This document shows, in pieces, positions 25,049 through 33,500 of a stretch of DNA of 64,000 bases (position 1 is the stretch's first letter; every line of letters starts with the position of its first letter). Both the position numbers and the translations under genes were made by a program. The notes beneath the pieces are model-generated. The model did not search any database, was not told the DNA's origin, and worked only from the letters and a program-made list of their open reading frames with translations. The DNA comes from Chthoniobacterales bacterium (lineage in GTDB: Bacteria; Verrucomicrobiota; Verrucomicrobiia; Chthoniobacterales; DASVRZ01): positions 204,175-268,174 of the forward strand of contig JBDSQB010000010.1 in assembly GCA_039930045.1 (NCBI GenBank). Reading direction: 5' to 3'.

Positions 25049-25336
25049 ATGAGCCAGCCCGACTTCGACGTCCGCCACATTGCCCATCTCGCCCGCATCG
25101 AATTGACCGATGACGAGGCCACTCAATTTCAATCGCAGATCGGCCATGTGCTCGAATACGTCGCCAAAATGCGCACCGTCGATGTCACCGGCATCGAGCC
25201 CACGGCCCACGCCTACCCGATTTACAACGTCTTTCGCGAGGACGTGCCGCGCGACTGGTTCACGCCCGCCGAGGCGCTGGCGAATGCACCGCATCAGGCC
25301 AATCAACTCTTCGTCGTCACCAAGGTTCTCGAATAA
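25049..25336 (+). CDS. gatC: Asp-tRNA(Asn)/Glu-tRNA(Gln) amidotransferase subunit C
   Basis: A 95-residue GatC protein. VRHIAHLARIELTDDEATQF and the tail HQANQLFVVTKVLE match the family. It stabilises the GatCAB complex, which amidates misacylated Glu-tRNA(Gln) or Asp-tRNA(Asn). gatA follows four bases after its stop. gatB is not in the window, so the complex is encoded at two loci or gatB lies elsewhere. Confidence 0.9.
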   Translation: MSQPDFDVRHIAHLARIELTDDEATQFQSQIGHVLEYVAKMRTVDVTGIEPTAHAYPIYNVFREDVPRDWFTPAEALANAPHQANQLFVVTKVLE

Positions 25337-25340
25337 ATAA

Positions 25341-26783
25341 ATGCACACGCTCACCATCGCCGGTCTGCGGCGCAAACTCGTCGGTAGGGAAGTCACGGCC
25401 ACGGAAGTCATCGAAGCCCTCGCCAGCCGCATCCAGTCGGTCGATCCGCAGGTCCAGGGATACCTCTCTTACTCGATTGAAAACGCGCTCGCGGAAGCGA
25501 AAAACGCCAACCTCGATCTCCCGCTCGGCGGCGTGCCGATCGCGATCAAGGACGTCATCGCCGTCCAGGGCGAGCAAAACACCTGCGCCTCGAAAATCCT
25601 CGAAACTTATCGCGCTTCCTTCTCGGCCACCGTCATTCACAAGCTGCGCGCAGCGGGTGCGATTCCCTTCGGACGCTGCAATCTCGATGAGTTTGCGATG
25701 GGTTCCTCCACGGAAAATTCCGCCTACCAGAAAACCAAAAACCCATGGGAATTGGATCGCATTCCGGGTGGTTCCAGCGGCGGCTCGGCGGCGGTCGTGG
25801 CGGCGGATGAAGCGTTTGCCTCGCTTGGCTCCGACACCGGCGGTTCCATTCGCCAACCAGCGGCGCTTTGTGGCTGCGTCGGGTTAAAGCCGACTTACGG
25901 ACGCGTCTCGCGTTTCGGCCTCACCGCCTTTGCCTCCTCTCTCGATCAGATCGGACCCTTCGCCAAAACCGTGGAAGACGCCGCGCTCGTCCTCAACGCC
26001 CTGTCCGGTCTCGATCCGCTCGATTCCACTTCGCTCGACATTCCCGTGCCCGATTTCACCGCCGACCTCGGCAAAGACATTCGCGGAATGCGGATCGGAC
26101 TCCCCAAAGAATATTTCATCGCTGGCATCGATCCCCAAGTCGAACGCGCCGTGCGCGCTGCCGTCGATCATTACGCTTCGCTCGGGGCCGAGATCATCGA
26201 TGTTTCGCTCCCGCATACTGAGCACGCGGTCGGCGTTTATTACATCATCGCGACCGCCGAGGCGTCGGCCAATCTCGCCCGCTTCGATGGCGTGCGTTAC
26301 GGGCATCGCTCGAAGTCGGGTCAGGGTCTGCTCGAGCATTACCTGAAAACCCGCGCCGAAGGCTTCGGCCCCGAGGTGAAGCGCCGCATCATTCTCGGCA
26401 CCTACGTTCTCAGCTCCGGCTACCACGACGCCTACTATTTGCAGGCGCAAAAAGTCCGCACCCTCATCCGGCGCGACTTCACCCAGGCCTTTGAAAAAGT
26501 GGACGCGATCATCTGCCCGACATCGCCGACGCCCGCCTTCAAGATCGGGGAAAAATCCAACGACCCGCTCGCGATGTATCTCGCCGACATCTTCACCATC
26601 GCCACGAATCTGGCCGGTCTCCCCGGTCTGAGCCTCCCCTGCGGATTCGCCGAGGTGGACGGCAAACACCTCCCCATTGGAGTGCAACTTCTTGGGAAAT
26701 CCTTCGACGAAAGCAACCTCCTCCGCCTCGCCCACGCCTACGAGCAGACGACGGAATGGCACAAGGCCCGTCCGGCGTTGTAA
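25341..26783 (+). CDS. gatA: Asp-tRNA(Asn)/Glu-tRNA(Gln) amidotransferase subunit A
   Basis: A 480-residue amidase-signature enzyme. The catalytic Ser-cisSer-Lys triad is visible: Lys in PIAIKDVI, cis-Ser in GSDTGGSIRQPAA and the nucleophile Ser in the same segment. The Gly-Ser-rich GGSSGGSAAVVAA lies just before. It releases ammonia from glutamine for GatB. The C-terminal block FTIATNLAGLPGLSLPCGF is family-typical. Confidence 0.93.
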   Translation: MHTLTIAGLRRKLVGREVTATEVIEALASRIQSVDPQVQGYLSYSIENALAEAKNANLDLPLGGVPIAIKDVIAVQGEQNTCASKILETYRASFSATVIHKLRAAGAIPFGRCNLDEFAMGSSTENSAYQKTKNPWELDRIPGGSSGGSAAVVAADEAFASLGSDTGGSIRQPAALCGCVGLKPTYGRVSRFGLTAFASSLDQIGPFAKTVEDAALVLNALSGLDPLDSTSLDIPVPDFTADLGKDIRGMRIGLPKEYFIAGIDPQVERAVRAAVDHYASLGAEIIDVSLPHTEHAVGVYYIIATAEASANLARFDGVRYGHRSKSGQGLLEHYLKTRAEGFGPEVKRRIILGTYVLSSGYHDAYYLQAQKVRTLIRRDFTQAFEKVDAIICPTSPTPAFKIGEKSNDPLAMYLADIFTIATNLAGLPGLSLPCGFAEVDGKHLPIGVQLLGKSFDESNLLRLAHAYEQTTEWHKARPAL

Positions 26784-26848
26784 GCCGCTTTCTTATGTAA
26801 ACGCCTGAGTTGCAGGCAGACGCGCGCCGGTTATCTTGGGTTCCCCCC

Positions 26849-27775
26849 ATGAAACGTCTTCTGTCTCGTCTCGTCCTCGTCTGGCTGGTTGTTCTCCAAG
26901 TCGCATCGGTTTATGCCGACAAATGGACCACGCTGAAGGACTGCAAACTCGTCCGCTCCGAGTATGGCGACGGCGACAGTTTCCACGTCTATGCCGCGGG
27001 CACCGACTACATCATTCGCCTCTATTTCGTCGATTGCGCCGAGACGAACGACAGCTACCCCGACCGCGTGGAAACGCAGGGTGCTTACTGGAAAATCGAC
27101 ACTAAGAAAACATTGGAACTCGGCAAGAAAGCGGAGGAATTCACCAATCGGAAACTGTCGAAGCCCTTCACCGTCATCACCCAGTTTCTGAACGCTCGTG
27201 GGGCGAGCAACCAACCGCGCTACTACGGATTTGTCTATCCCGAGAACGGCAAGGAAATCCTCCAGGAACAGCTTGTTGCGAACGGTCTGGCGCGAGTCTT
27301 CGGCATGAACACGCGGCTGCCCGACGGACGCGACGTGGACGCTTTTCACCAGCAATTGACGCGGCTCGAAGACAAGGCGAAGTCGCAACATCTCGGCGGC
27401 TGGGGCGGAAAAGAAGCCGTCGAAGTGAAAGCCCCGACGAACGACGATTTCTTCAACCGCGCCCGCGCCCTATCCAAGGCCACGCCGCTGCCAACACCCG
27501 CACCGACGCCCACTCCAGCGACCGTGACGGCCACACCGCAGGTCCCGGCGAAAACGACCGGGCCGAGGTTGTCGCCCAACGGGTCGAGTTTGGTAAATAT
27601 CAACACGGCATCGGCGGAGGAAATCAACACCCTGCCGAAGATCGGCGACGTGCTCACCCAGCGGATCATCGCCGGTCGCCCTTACAAAACCGTCAGCGAC
27701 CTGATGATGGTGAAAGGCATGAAGTCCTCGATCATGGACGCGATCACGCCCCGAGTCACCGTGGACGGGAACTGA
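26849..27775 (+). CDS. Secreted nuclease: SNase-like domain plus helix-hairpin-helix
   Basis: A 308-residue exported protein. Signal peptide at 1-23. A staphylococcal-nuclease-type domain (about 30-185) contains GDGDSFHVYAAG and IIRLYFVDCAETN, with the typical Arg/Asp/Glu pattern. A Thr/Pro-rich linker (about 210-245) precedes a ComEA-type HHH domain (VNINTASAEEINTLPKIG) that binds DNA non-specifically. It may degrade extracellular DNA or process it during uptake; this is inferred. The ATG at 26849 is chosen because it opens the signal peptide. Confidence 0.8.
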   Translation: MKRLLSRLVLVWLVVLQVASVYADKWTTLKDCKLVRSEYGDGDSFHVYAAGTDYIIRLYFVDCAETNDSYPDRVETQGAYWKIDTKKTLELGKKAEEFTNRKLSKPFTVITQFLNARGASNQPRYYGFVYPENGKEILQEQLVANGLARVFGMNTRLPDGRDVDAFHQQLTRLEDKAKSQHLGGWGGKEAVEVKAPTNDDFFNRARALSKATPLPTPAPTPTPATVTATPQVPAKTTGPRLSPNGSSLVNINTASAEEINTLPKIGDVLTQRIIAGRPYKTVSDLMMVKGMKSSIMDAITPRVTVDGN

Positions 27776-27780
27776 GATAA

Positions 27781-28040
27781 TTCATATCGAATTTCTCCGA
27801 AGCGGGCTTGCAGTGCTGCACAAAGCATTCGGAATTTCCCAAGTGCCATTTGCAGGACTGCACAGTGCCTTCGGAATTTTCCGAACACGGTTTGCAGGGC
27901 TGCATGGTGCGTTCGGAGTTTTCCGAATGAGGTTTGCAGTGGTGCGCGGTGTCTTCGGAATTTCCCGAAGGGGATTTGCAGAGGCGCACAGTGGATGCGG
28001 GAGTTTTCCGAAAGGAATTTGCAGCCTTGGTTGGGCTGCC
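27781..28040. repeat. 42-bp tandem repeat array 1
   Basis: Five full units of exactly 42 bases start at 27807, 27849, 27891, 27933 and 27975, flanked by partial units. Each unit has TTTGCAG, a TGCAC-like word and a near-palindrome of the type TTCGGAATTTTCCGAA. Units differ at many positions, so the array is old. It fills the gap between the convergent ends of the secreted nuclease gene and the synthase gene. The period is 14 codons, so frames stay open through it, but nothing suggests translation. A related array lies at 53730-54060. Confidence 0.85.
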
Positions 28041-28052
28041 AGCGATTTTTTC

Positions 28053-29243
28053 TTAATCTCCCGCGACTTCCAAGGGAATGGGGCAGAGGCGGGCGAGGGC
28101 TTCGCAGAGGGCGTCGATCTGCTCTGTGGTGTGGAGGGCGTTGACGGTGATGCGGAGTCGGGCAGCACCCTTCGCGACGGTTGGGTAACGGATCGCTGGA
28201 ACGTGGAAACCTTCCTCAAAGAGCGACCTCGCCAGGAGCAGGGCGTCTTCTTCGCCGCCGACGATCCAGGGGAGAATCGCCGAGCCGGCGGCGGGATAAT
28301 TGGGATCGATCTTGCGCAGGGCTTTTTCGAGGTGGCGGATGTTTTGCCAGAGAGCCTTGCGGCGTTCGTCCCCTTCGGGGGAGGCGACGAAGTTCACCGC
28401 TGCCGTCGCCGCTGCGGCCAGCATCGGAGGGACGGCGGTGGAAAAGATGAAACTCCGGGCGCGGTTGACCAGGAGTTCGATCATCACGCGGCTGGCACAA
28501 ATGTAGCCGCCGCTGACGCCGAGTGCCTTGCTCAGCGTGCCCATTTGCAGGTCGATCTTGCTGGCGACTCCGAGCTTTTCGGCGAGTCCGCGTCCGTGCG
28601 CGCCGAGGATGCCGACGGCGTGCGCCTCATCGACAAGCAGGTAGGCCTGGTATTTCTGTTTCAAGGCGACGATTTCCACGAGCGGCGCGTGGTCGCCGTC
28701 CATGCTGAAGATGGATTCGGTGATGATGAGCACGCGGCTCTCGGGATGATTTTCGCGGGCCCATTCGAGGTGGCTTTCGAGTTTGCCGAGATGATTGTGA
28801 GGGAACACGCGGACGACGGCCTGGCTCAACCGCGCGGCGTCGATCAGGCAGGCGTGGGCGAGTTTGTCGATAATGATGACATCGTGTTTGCCGACGAGCG
28901 ATTGGACGGCTCCGAGGGCAGCGGCGTGACCGCTGGAAAAGGTAAGCGCGGCCTCGGTGCGCTTGAAGGCGGCGAGCGTTTTCTCCAACTGGATGTGCGG
29001 CGTGAGCGTGCCGCAAACCAACCGCGACGCGCCGGCTCCGACTCCGTATTTTTCCAGCGCAGCCTGAGCCGCCTCGACGAGAACCGGGTCGCTGGCGAGG
29101 CCGAGGTAGTCGTTGGAGGAAAAATTCAGCAACCGTTTGCCAACGAGCGCGATTTCGTTGCCCTGCGGTGTGACGATTTCCCTCAAACTCCGATGGAGCG
29201 AGCGCGAACGAATCTCGGCGAGCTGTTCGGCGACGGTGATCAT
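28053..29243 (-). CDS. Aminotransferase class I/II, 8-amino-7-oxononanoate synthase-like
   Basis: A 396-residue PLP enzyme of the alpha-oxoamine synthase family. NDYLGLASDPVL near 44-55, the PLP-site DEAHAVG and the lysine-bearing GTLSKALGVSGG are present. The family includes BioF (biotin), Kbl and serine palmitoyltransferase-like enzymes. BioF fits best on length and on the N-terminal part, but no other biotin gene is near. It overlaps no other gene and its start is three bases after the stop of the LOG-family gene, so both are probably cotranscribed. Confidence 0.75.
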   Translation of the reverse strand: MITVAEQLAEIRSRSLHRSLREIVTPQGNEIALVGKRLLNFSSNDYLGLASDPVLVEAAQAALEKYGVGAGASRLVCGTLTPHIQLEKTLAAFKRTEAALTFSSGHAAALGAVQSLVGKHDVIIIDKLAHACLIDAARLSQAVVRVFPHNHLGKLESHLEWARENHPESRVLIITESIFSMDGDHAPLVEIVALKQKYQAYLLVDEAHAVGILGAHGRGLAEKLGVASKIDLQMGTLSKALGVSGGYICASRVMIELLVNRARSFIFSTAVPPMLAAAATAAVNFVASPEGDERRKALWQNIRHLEKALRKIDPNYPAAGSAILPWIVGGEEDALLLARSLFEEGFHVPAIRYPTVAKGAARLRITVNALHTTEQIDALCEALARLCPIPLEVAGD

Positions 29244-29246
29244 GAT

Positions 29247-30305
29247 CTAACTCCCGAGCAATCGCTGGACGGTCGGGACCACGTCCTCGAGCTTCGTCAC
29301 TTCGGTGTAAAAGCCCTGGCCGCCCGCCGCTTCGAGCAGTGGGAAAAGCGGACCCCAGAAGCGGGTGCCGTCTTCCATCAGGCGGTTGAAAATGATCACC
29401 GGTTTGCCTTCCATGATCTTCGAGTTTTGCTGGTGCAAAATGAGGAGCGCGAGCAATTCCTGAAACGTCCCTGCGCCGCCGGGAAAGATGACGAACGCCT
29501 GCGAACGCTGGATCATGACCTCCATGCGCAGGTAAATATCGGGCCGCGGCCAGAAGCAACTGATGCCATCGGGCAGCCCCTCGAGTTCGATAATGTGCGG
29601 GACGTTGGAACCGCCGCTCCAGCCGTTGGCCTCGATCGCGCCGCGAACGACGGAACCCATGACGCCGCTGTTGCCCGCGCCGGAAATGCAGCCGAGCCCC
29701 GCGTCGGCGAGGGCTTTGCCGAGGAGGTAGCCGTCGTTGATGACTTCGGGTGTCTTGATGCTGGCGGAGCAGAAAACGCAGACGTTTTGCGGCGGCATTC
29801 CGATAACGATGTCCTCGGTCGCATCGGTCGGAGCGCAGTCGTCAATCGGATCGGACTCGAGTCTGTTTTCGCCGATGACCGGGTCGTTTTGGAGCCATTC
29901 GATCACTTCCTGAGCCGACTTCACCGGGATGAGCAGCTCGCGATATTCCTGGCGGATCATCCCCGTGACGTGCAGGTGATCCATGAGCGCGTAATACATT
30001 CCCCAGGAACCGTCCTCGTCGAGCACGAGAGTCGGTTTTCCATTCAAATGCGGGTCCTGCGTTTGGTAGCCGACGAGCACGGAGGTGGCTTTAAACATAT
30101 CCTCCAGCGTTGCGCCGGGCGTGAAGACGAACGCATCGGACTCGATGATTTTTTTTTCAATATTCCGCAGCGTGATGCGCTGGTCGCCATTGGCATTGTA
30201 AATATCCCAGCCCGCGCGGAAGAGAAGATAGAGCAAACGCGAACGCACCTCGCGCTGGGGATCGTCTTTTCCCTTCAGCCGACCAGAAAATCTAACAATA
30301 GGCAT
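29247..30305 (-). CDS. LOG/TIGR00730-family protein with two Rossmann-like halves
   Basis: A 352-residue protein. The second half (about 165-345) is a LOG-type nucleotide phosphoribohydrolase with VFCSAS, GAGNSGVMGSVVRGA and the diagnostic PGGAGTFQEL. The first half resembles a related fold with TPGATLEDMF at the equivalent place, but the PGGxGTxxE motif is lost. LOG proteins cleave nucleoside monophosphates to base and ribose phosphate. A duplicated, partly degenerate form may bind a ligand in the first half. Confidence 0.75.
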   Translation of the reverse strand: MPIVRFSGRLKGKDDPQREVRSRLLYLLFRAGWDIYNANGDQRITLRNIEKKIIESDAFVFTPGATLEDMFKATSVLVGYQTQDPHLNGKPTLVLDEDGSWGMYYALMDHLHVTGMIRQEYRELLIPVKSAQEVIEWLQNDPVIGENRLESDPIDDCAPTDATEDIVIGMPPQNVCVFCSASIKTPEVINDGYLLGKALADAGLGCISGAGNSGVMGSVVRGAIEANGWSGGSNVPHIIELEGLPDGISCFWPRPDIYLRMEVMIQRSQAFVIFPGGAGTFQELLALLILHQQNSKIMEGKPVIIFNRLMEDGTRFWGPLFPLLEAAGGQGFYTEVTKLEDVVPTVQRLLGS

Positions 30306-30497
30306 ACTCGGGGAGAAAAGAGCAAAGCGCCTAGAGAATCAAGAGCGCAAATCGCCACTTCCACCAAAGCACGTTCGATCGAAGCTGGAGCCTCGTAAAG
30401 CCAATCGACGGAACGTCAACCCATAAGTGACTTCAAGAGATTTCAATGACGGCGAGCGGTGCTTCCCCTTGTCAGAAACCACATTTTGATTGGTTGC

Positions 30498-30526
30498 TTG
30501 ACAGTATTTGCACGGATCTCATACAC
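30498..30526 (+). promoter_or_regulatory. Candidate sigma-70 promoter for the giant PEP-CTERM gene
   Basis: A perfect TTGACA at 30498-30503 is followed after 16 bases by CATACA (30520-30525), a weak -10 match. Transcription would begin near 30532, downstream of the ATG at 30527 and upstream of the ATG at 30554, which supports the later start. Confidence 0.35.
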
Positions 30527-30553
30527 ATGAACAACCGAACCCCCTGTTGTACT

Positions 30554-33500
30554 ATGAAGCAACCGCGTTTTAAGAAATTCGGGAAGGCACCTGTAGCGAC
30601 CCGCGCTCTGCGCTTTCTCCTTCTCGTCACTCTCACCACTCTACAGCACGCCCGCGCTGCTTCCGATGCCCAGACGGGCACAAACGGAGCCAATGGTAAT
30701 CCGCCGGGTGACGGCACTGGTGCTTCCGCTGTCGCGATCAGCGGCGATTCGGTCAATTCGGCCGCAGCCACAGGCGGTAAAGGTGGAAATGGCACTGCCA
30801 ACCCTTCGCCGGGCGGCAGTGGCGGAGCGGCCAGCGCAATTTCCGAAACCAAAGGTGCGTATGCTGCCGCAACGGCTCTTTCCTCTAGCAGGGGAGGTGC
30901 AGGAGGAGATGCCAACGGGGGTAATTCAGGAAAGGGCGCCGATTCGACCGGCTCAGCAAACGCGTCTTCCTCTGGCAGCAGTGCCAATGTCTATTCCTCG
31001 TCCAATGCCCAAGGTGGACTTGGTGGGACGGTAATTGGAGGGTCGGGAAATGCCGGAGCAGGCGGTTCCGCCAGCAGCCATTCGACTTCCAATGCGAGCG
31101 GGCCCGGCGGTGCCATTCAGGTCTACGACATTGCGTATGGAGGCGTCGGGGGCGGCATTCTTCAGGCCAGTGGAATTTTCGGAAATGGGGGCAGCGGCGG
31201 TGCCGCTTCCTCTTCAGCGGAAGGCTCTGCCACCAACGCGATCTTCACCAACTCCATCAACGCGGCAGCGAATGGCGGCATGGGCGGAGTGGGCCAGGGA
31301 GCCGGAAACAAAGGTGGAAATGGAGGTGCCGCAGCGGCCACTGCTCACGCCTCCAGCATGACTGGATCCAGTTTCACCCTTTTCTCCAATGCCACGGGCG
31401 GTGGCGGCGGAACCGGCTTTTTCGGCGCCAACGGCGGTGCCGGGGCAGGCGTTTCTGCCACTGATACCGTTAGCGGTTCCACTGCGGGGCTGCTCAACCT
31501 GACTCAATTGACCACAGGTGGACACGGCGGCAGCACTGGTGGCGGTGGAACGGTGGGAGTTGCCGGAAACGCCACTTCCGTTCTCCATGCCGCCAATGCA
31601 GGGGGTGGAAACCTGACCGCCAACACCACAGTCTCTGGCGGTGCAGGCGGCTCCGTCCTGAGTGGCACCGGAATTGCCGCAGGCAAGGGGGCCAACGCCA
31701 GCAACACCCTCACGGCAGATTCCAACCAAAGCGGCATTACGATGGAACTCAACGGAGAAGCCATCGGCGGCGGGGGCGGTTATGTTCATTACAACGGCAC
31801 CACAGGTAAGGGAGGTGCGGGAGGGACTGCCACCAGCCATTCTTCCGTCACTTCCACAGGGAGCGAAGGCGGGGAGATCCGGATTCACGATTTTGCCACC
31901 GGCGGTTCTGGCGGCGGAGTGATTCTCGGTGCTACCGGCAGTGGAGGAAACGGGGGCAACGGGACTTCGGAAGCTACGGCCAGTAGTGTTGCATCCACCG
32001 TTCCTTTTTCGGGTCTCAACGCCATTGGCGTTGGCGGCGTTGGCGGACAAGCCTCCGGTGTAGGAAATAGTGGCGGCAGCGGCGGCTTTGGATCCGCCAC
32101 TGCGGAAGCCACCAGCTCCGGCGGAGCCAACCTCGATGTACTTGCCAGCAAGGTCGGCGGCAGCGGGGGACTGGGGCTCGGCGGCGCTAATGGCGGAAAT
32201 GGAGCTGCCGCCACAGCCAGCAATATTGTCAGTGGGTCCACCTCTGGATTACTAAGTCTGCATCAGGGGTCCACTGGAGGTGCGGGCGGAGGCGTGTCAG
32301 CGACTGGGGCAATAGGAAATGTTGGTCTGGCAGGTTCCGCTAACTCCACTCTCAACGCCACAAATCTCGGTGGCGGAAGCCTGATCAGCGAGAGTACAGC
32401 CACAGGCGGCGGGGGCGGGAACATCACCGGTGGGACAGGAGCGATGGCGGGAAATGGCGCAGGGGCAGTTAATCGAGTGACAGCGGTTTCGGGCACGAAT
32501 TTTGGTCGGGTGGAAGCCTATGGAAGGGCTTATGGCGGATACGGTGGTGCCGTGCAGAACAGCGGGGCGAACGCCAGCGGTGGAAATGGTGGCAATGCAA
32601 ATAGCGCGTCTTCAGCCACTTCCTATTTCAGCAGTGGCAGCCTGCGCGTGGATGATTTGGCGATAGGCGGCAGCGGTGGTCATGTGGGCCTTGGTGCCGT
32701 GGGCAGCGGCGGCAACGGGGGACTGGCGAATGCCAGAGCAACGGCCACCACTGGGTTTGCAGCGGCTGGTGAATTTAGCGACGGAATCCTGGCGACTGCC
32801 TTGGGAGGCCATGGCGGTGATGGATTTGGGGCGGGGAAAAGAGGTGGGAACGGCGCAAGCGCCTTTGCAACCGCAGAAGCTACCAGCACGGAAGGAGCTT
32901 TTTTAAATGTTTCTGCTAATCGGGTGGGCGGTGGAGGTGGTTTCGGCCGTGGTGGAGCGAACGGTGGAAATGGAGCGATTGTTTCTGCTACGAATACGGT
33001 CTCCGGCTCGACATCGGGCTTTTTGCAGTTGCGGCAAAGTACCACCGGCGGCTTCGGCGGCGGTGTCTCTCCGGCAGAAACTTTAGGAGCCCTAGGCACC
33101 GCAGGAACTGCGAGTTCGACTCTCCACGCCGCCAACCCTGGTGGTGGCAGTATCGCTGGATTTGGAAGCGCCCAAGGCGGCACCGGCGGTTCCATCGAAG
33201 GCGGCGCCGGCACAATCGCTTCGGCGGGAGGCAAGGCAGTGAATACTTTGACCTCGAGTTCCAATGCAAACAACGTCGCTGTTGAAGCTTACGGTTCTGC
33301 TGTGGGAGGCGTCGGAGGCTCAGTGCGAAATCTCAACACCACGGGCAATGCCGGTGCGGGCGGCAGCGCTTCCAGCAATTCCACCCTTTCTTCCAATGGT
33401 GTCGGCGGCGCTCTCCGCCTGAACGACTCCGCGATTGGAGGAACAGGCGGCAGCGTAATTTTCGGCGCTTCTGGCAGCGGCGGCAACGGTGGAACTGGAA

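Noticed and set aside
27781..28040. CRISPR array
   Set aside because: Units are contiguous and diverged over their whole length; there are no identical repeats separated by unique spacers and no cas genes.
27813..30398. An 861-codon open frame on plus through array 1 and across two minus-strand genes
   Set aside because: It is antisense to two clear genes (the synthase-like and LOG-family proteins) and stays open because of GC-rich codon bias and the 42-bp period. Its composition is not protein-like.
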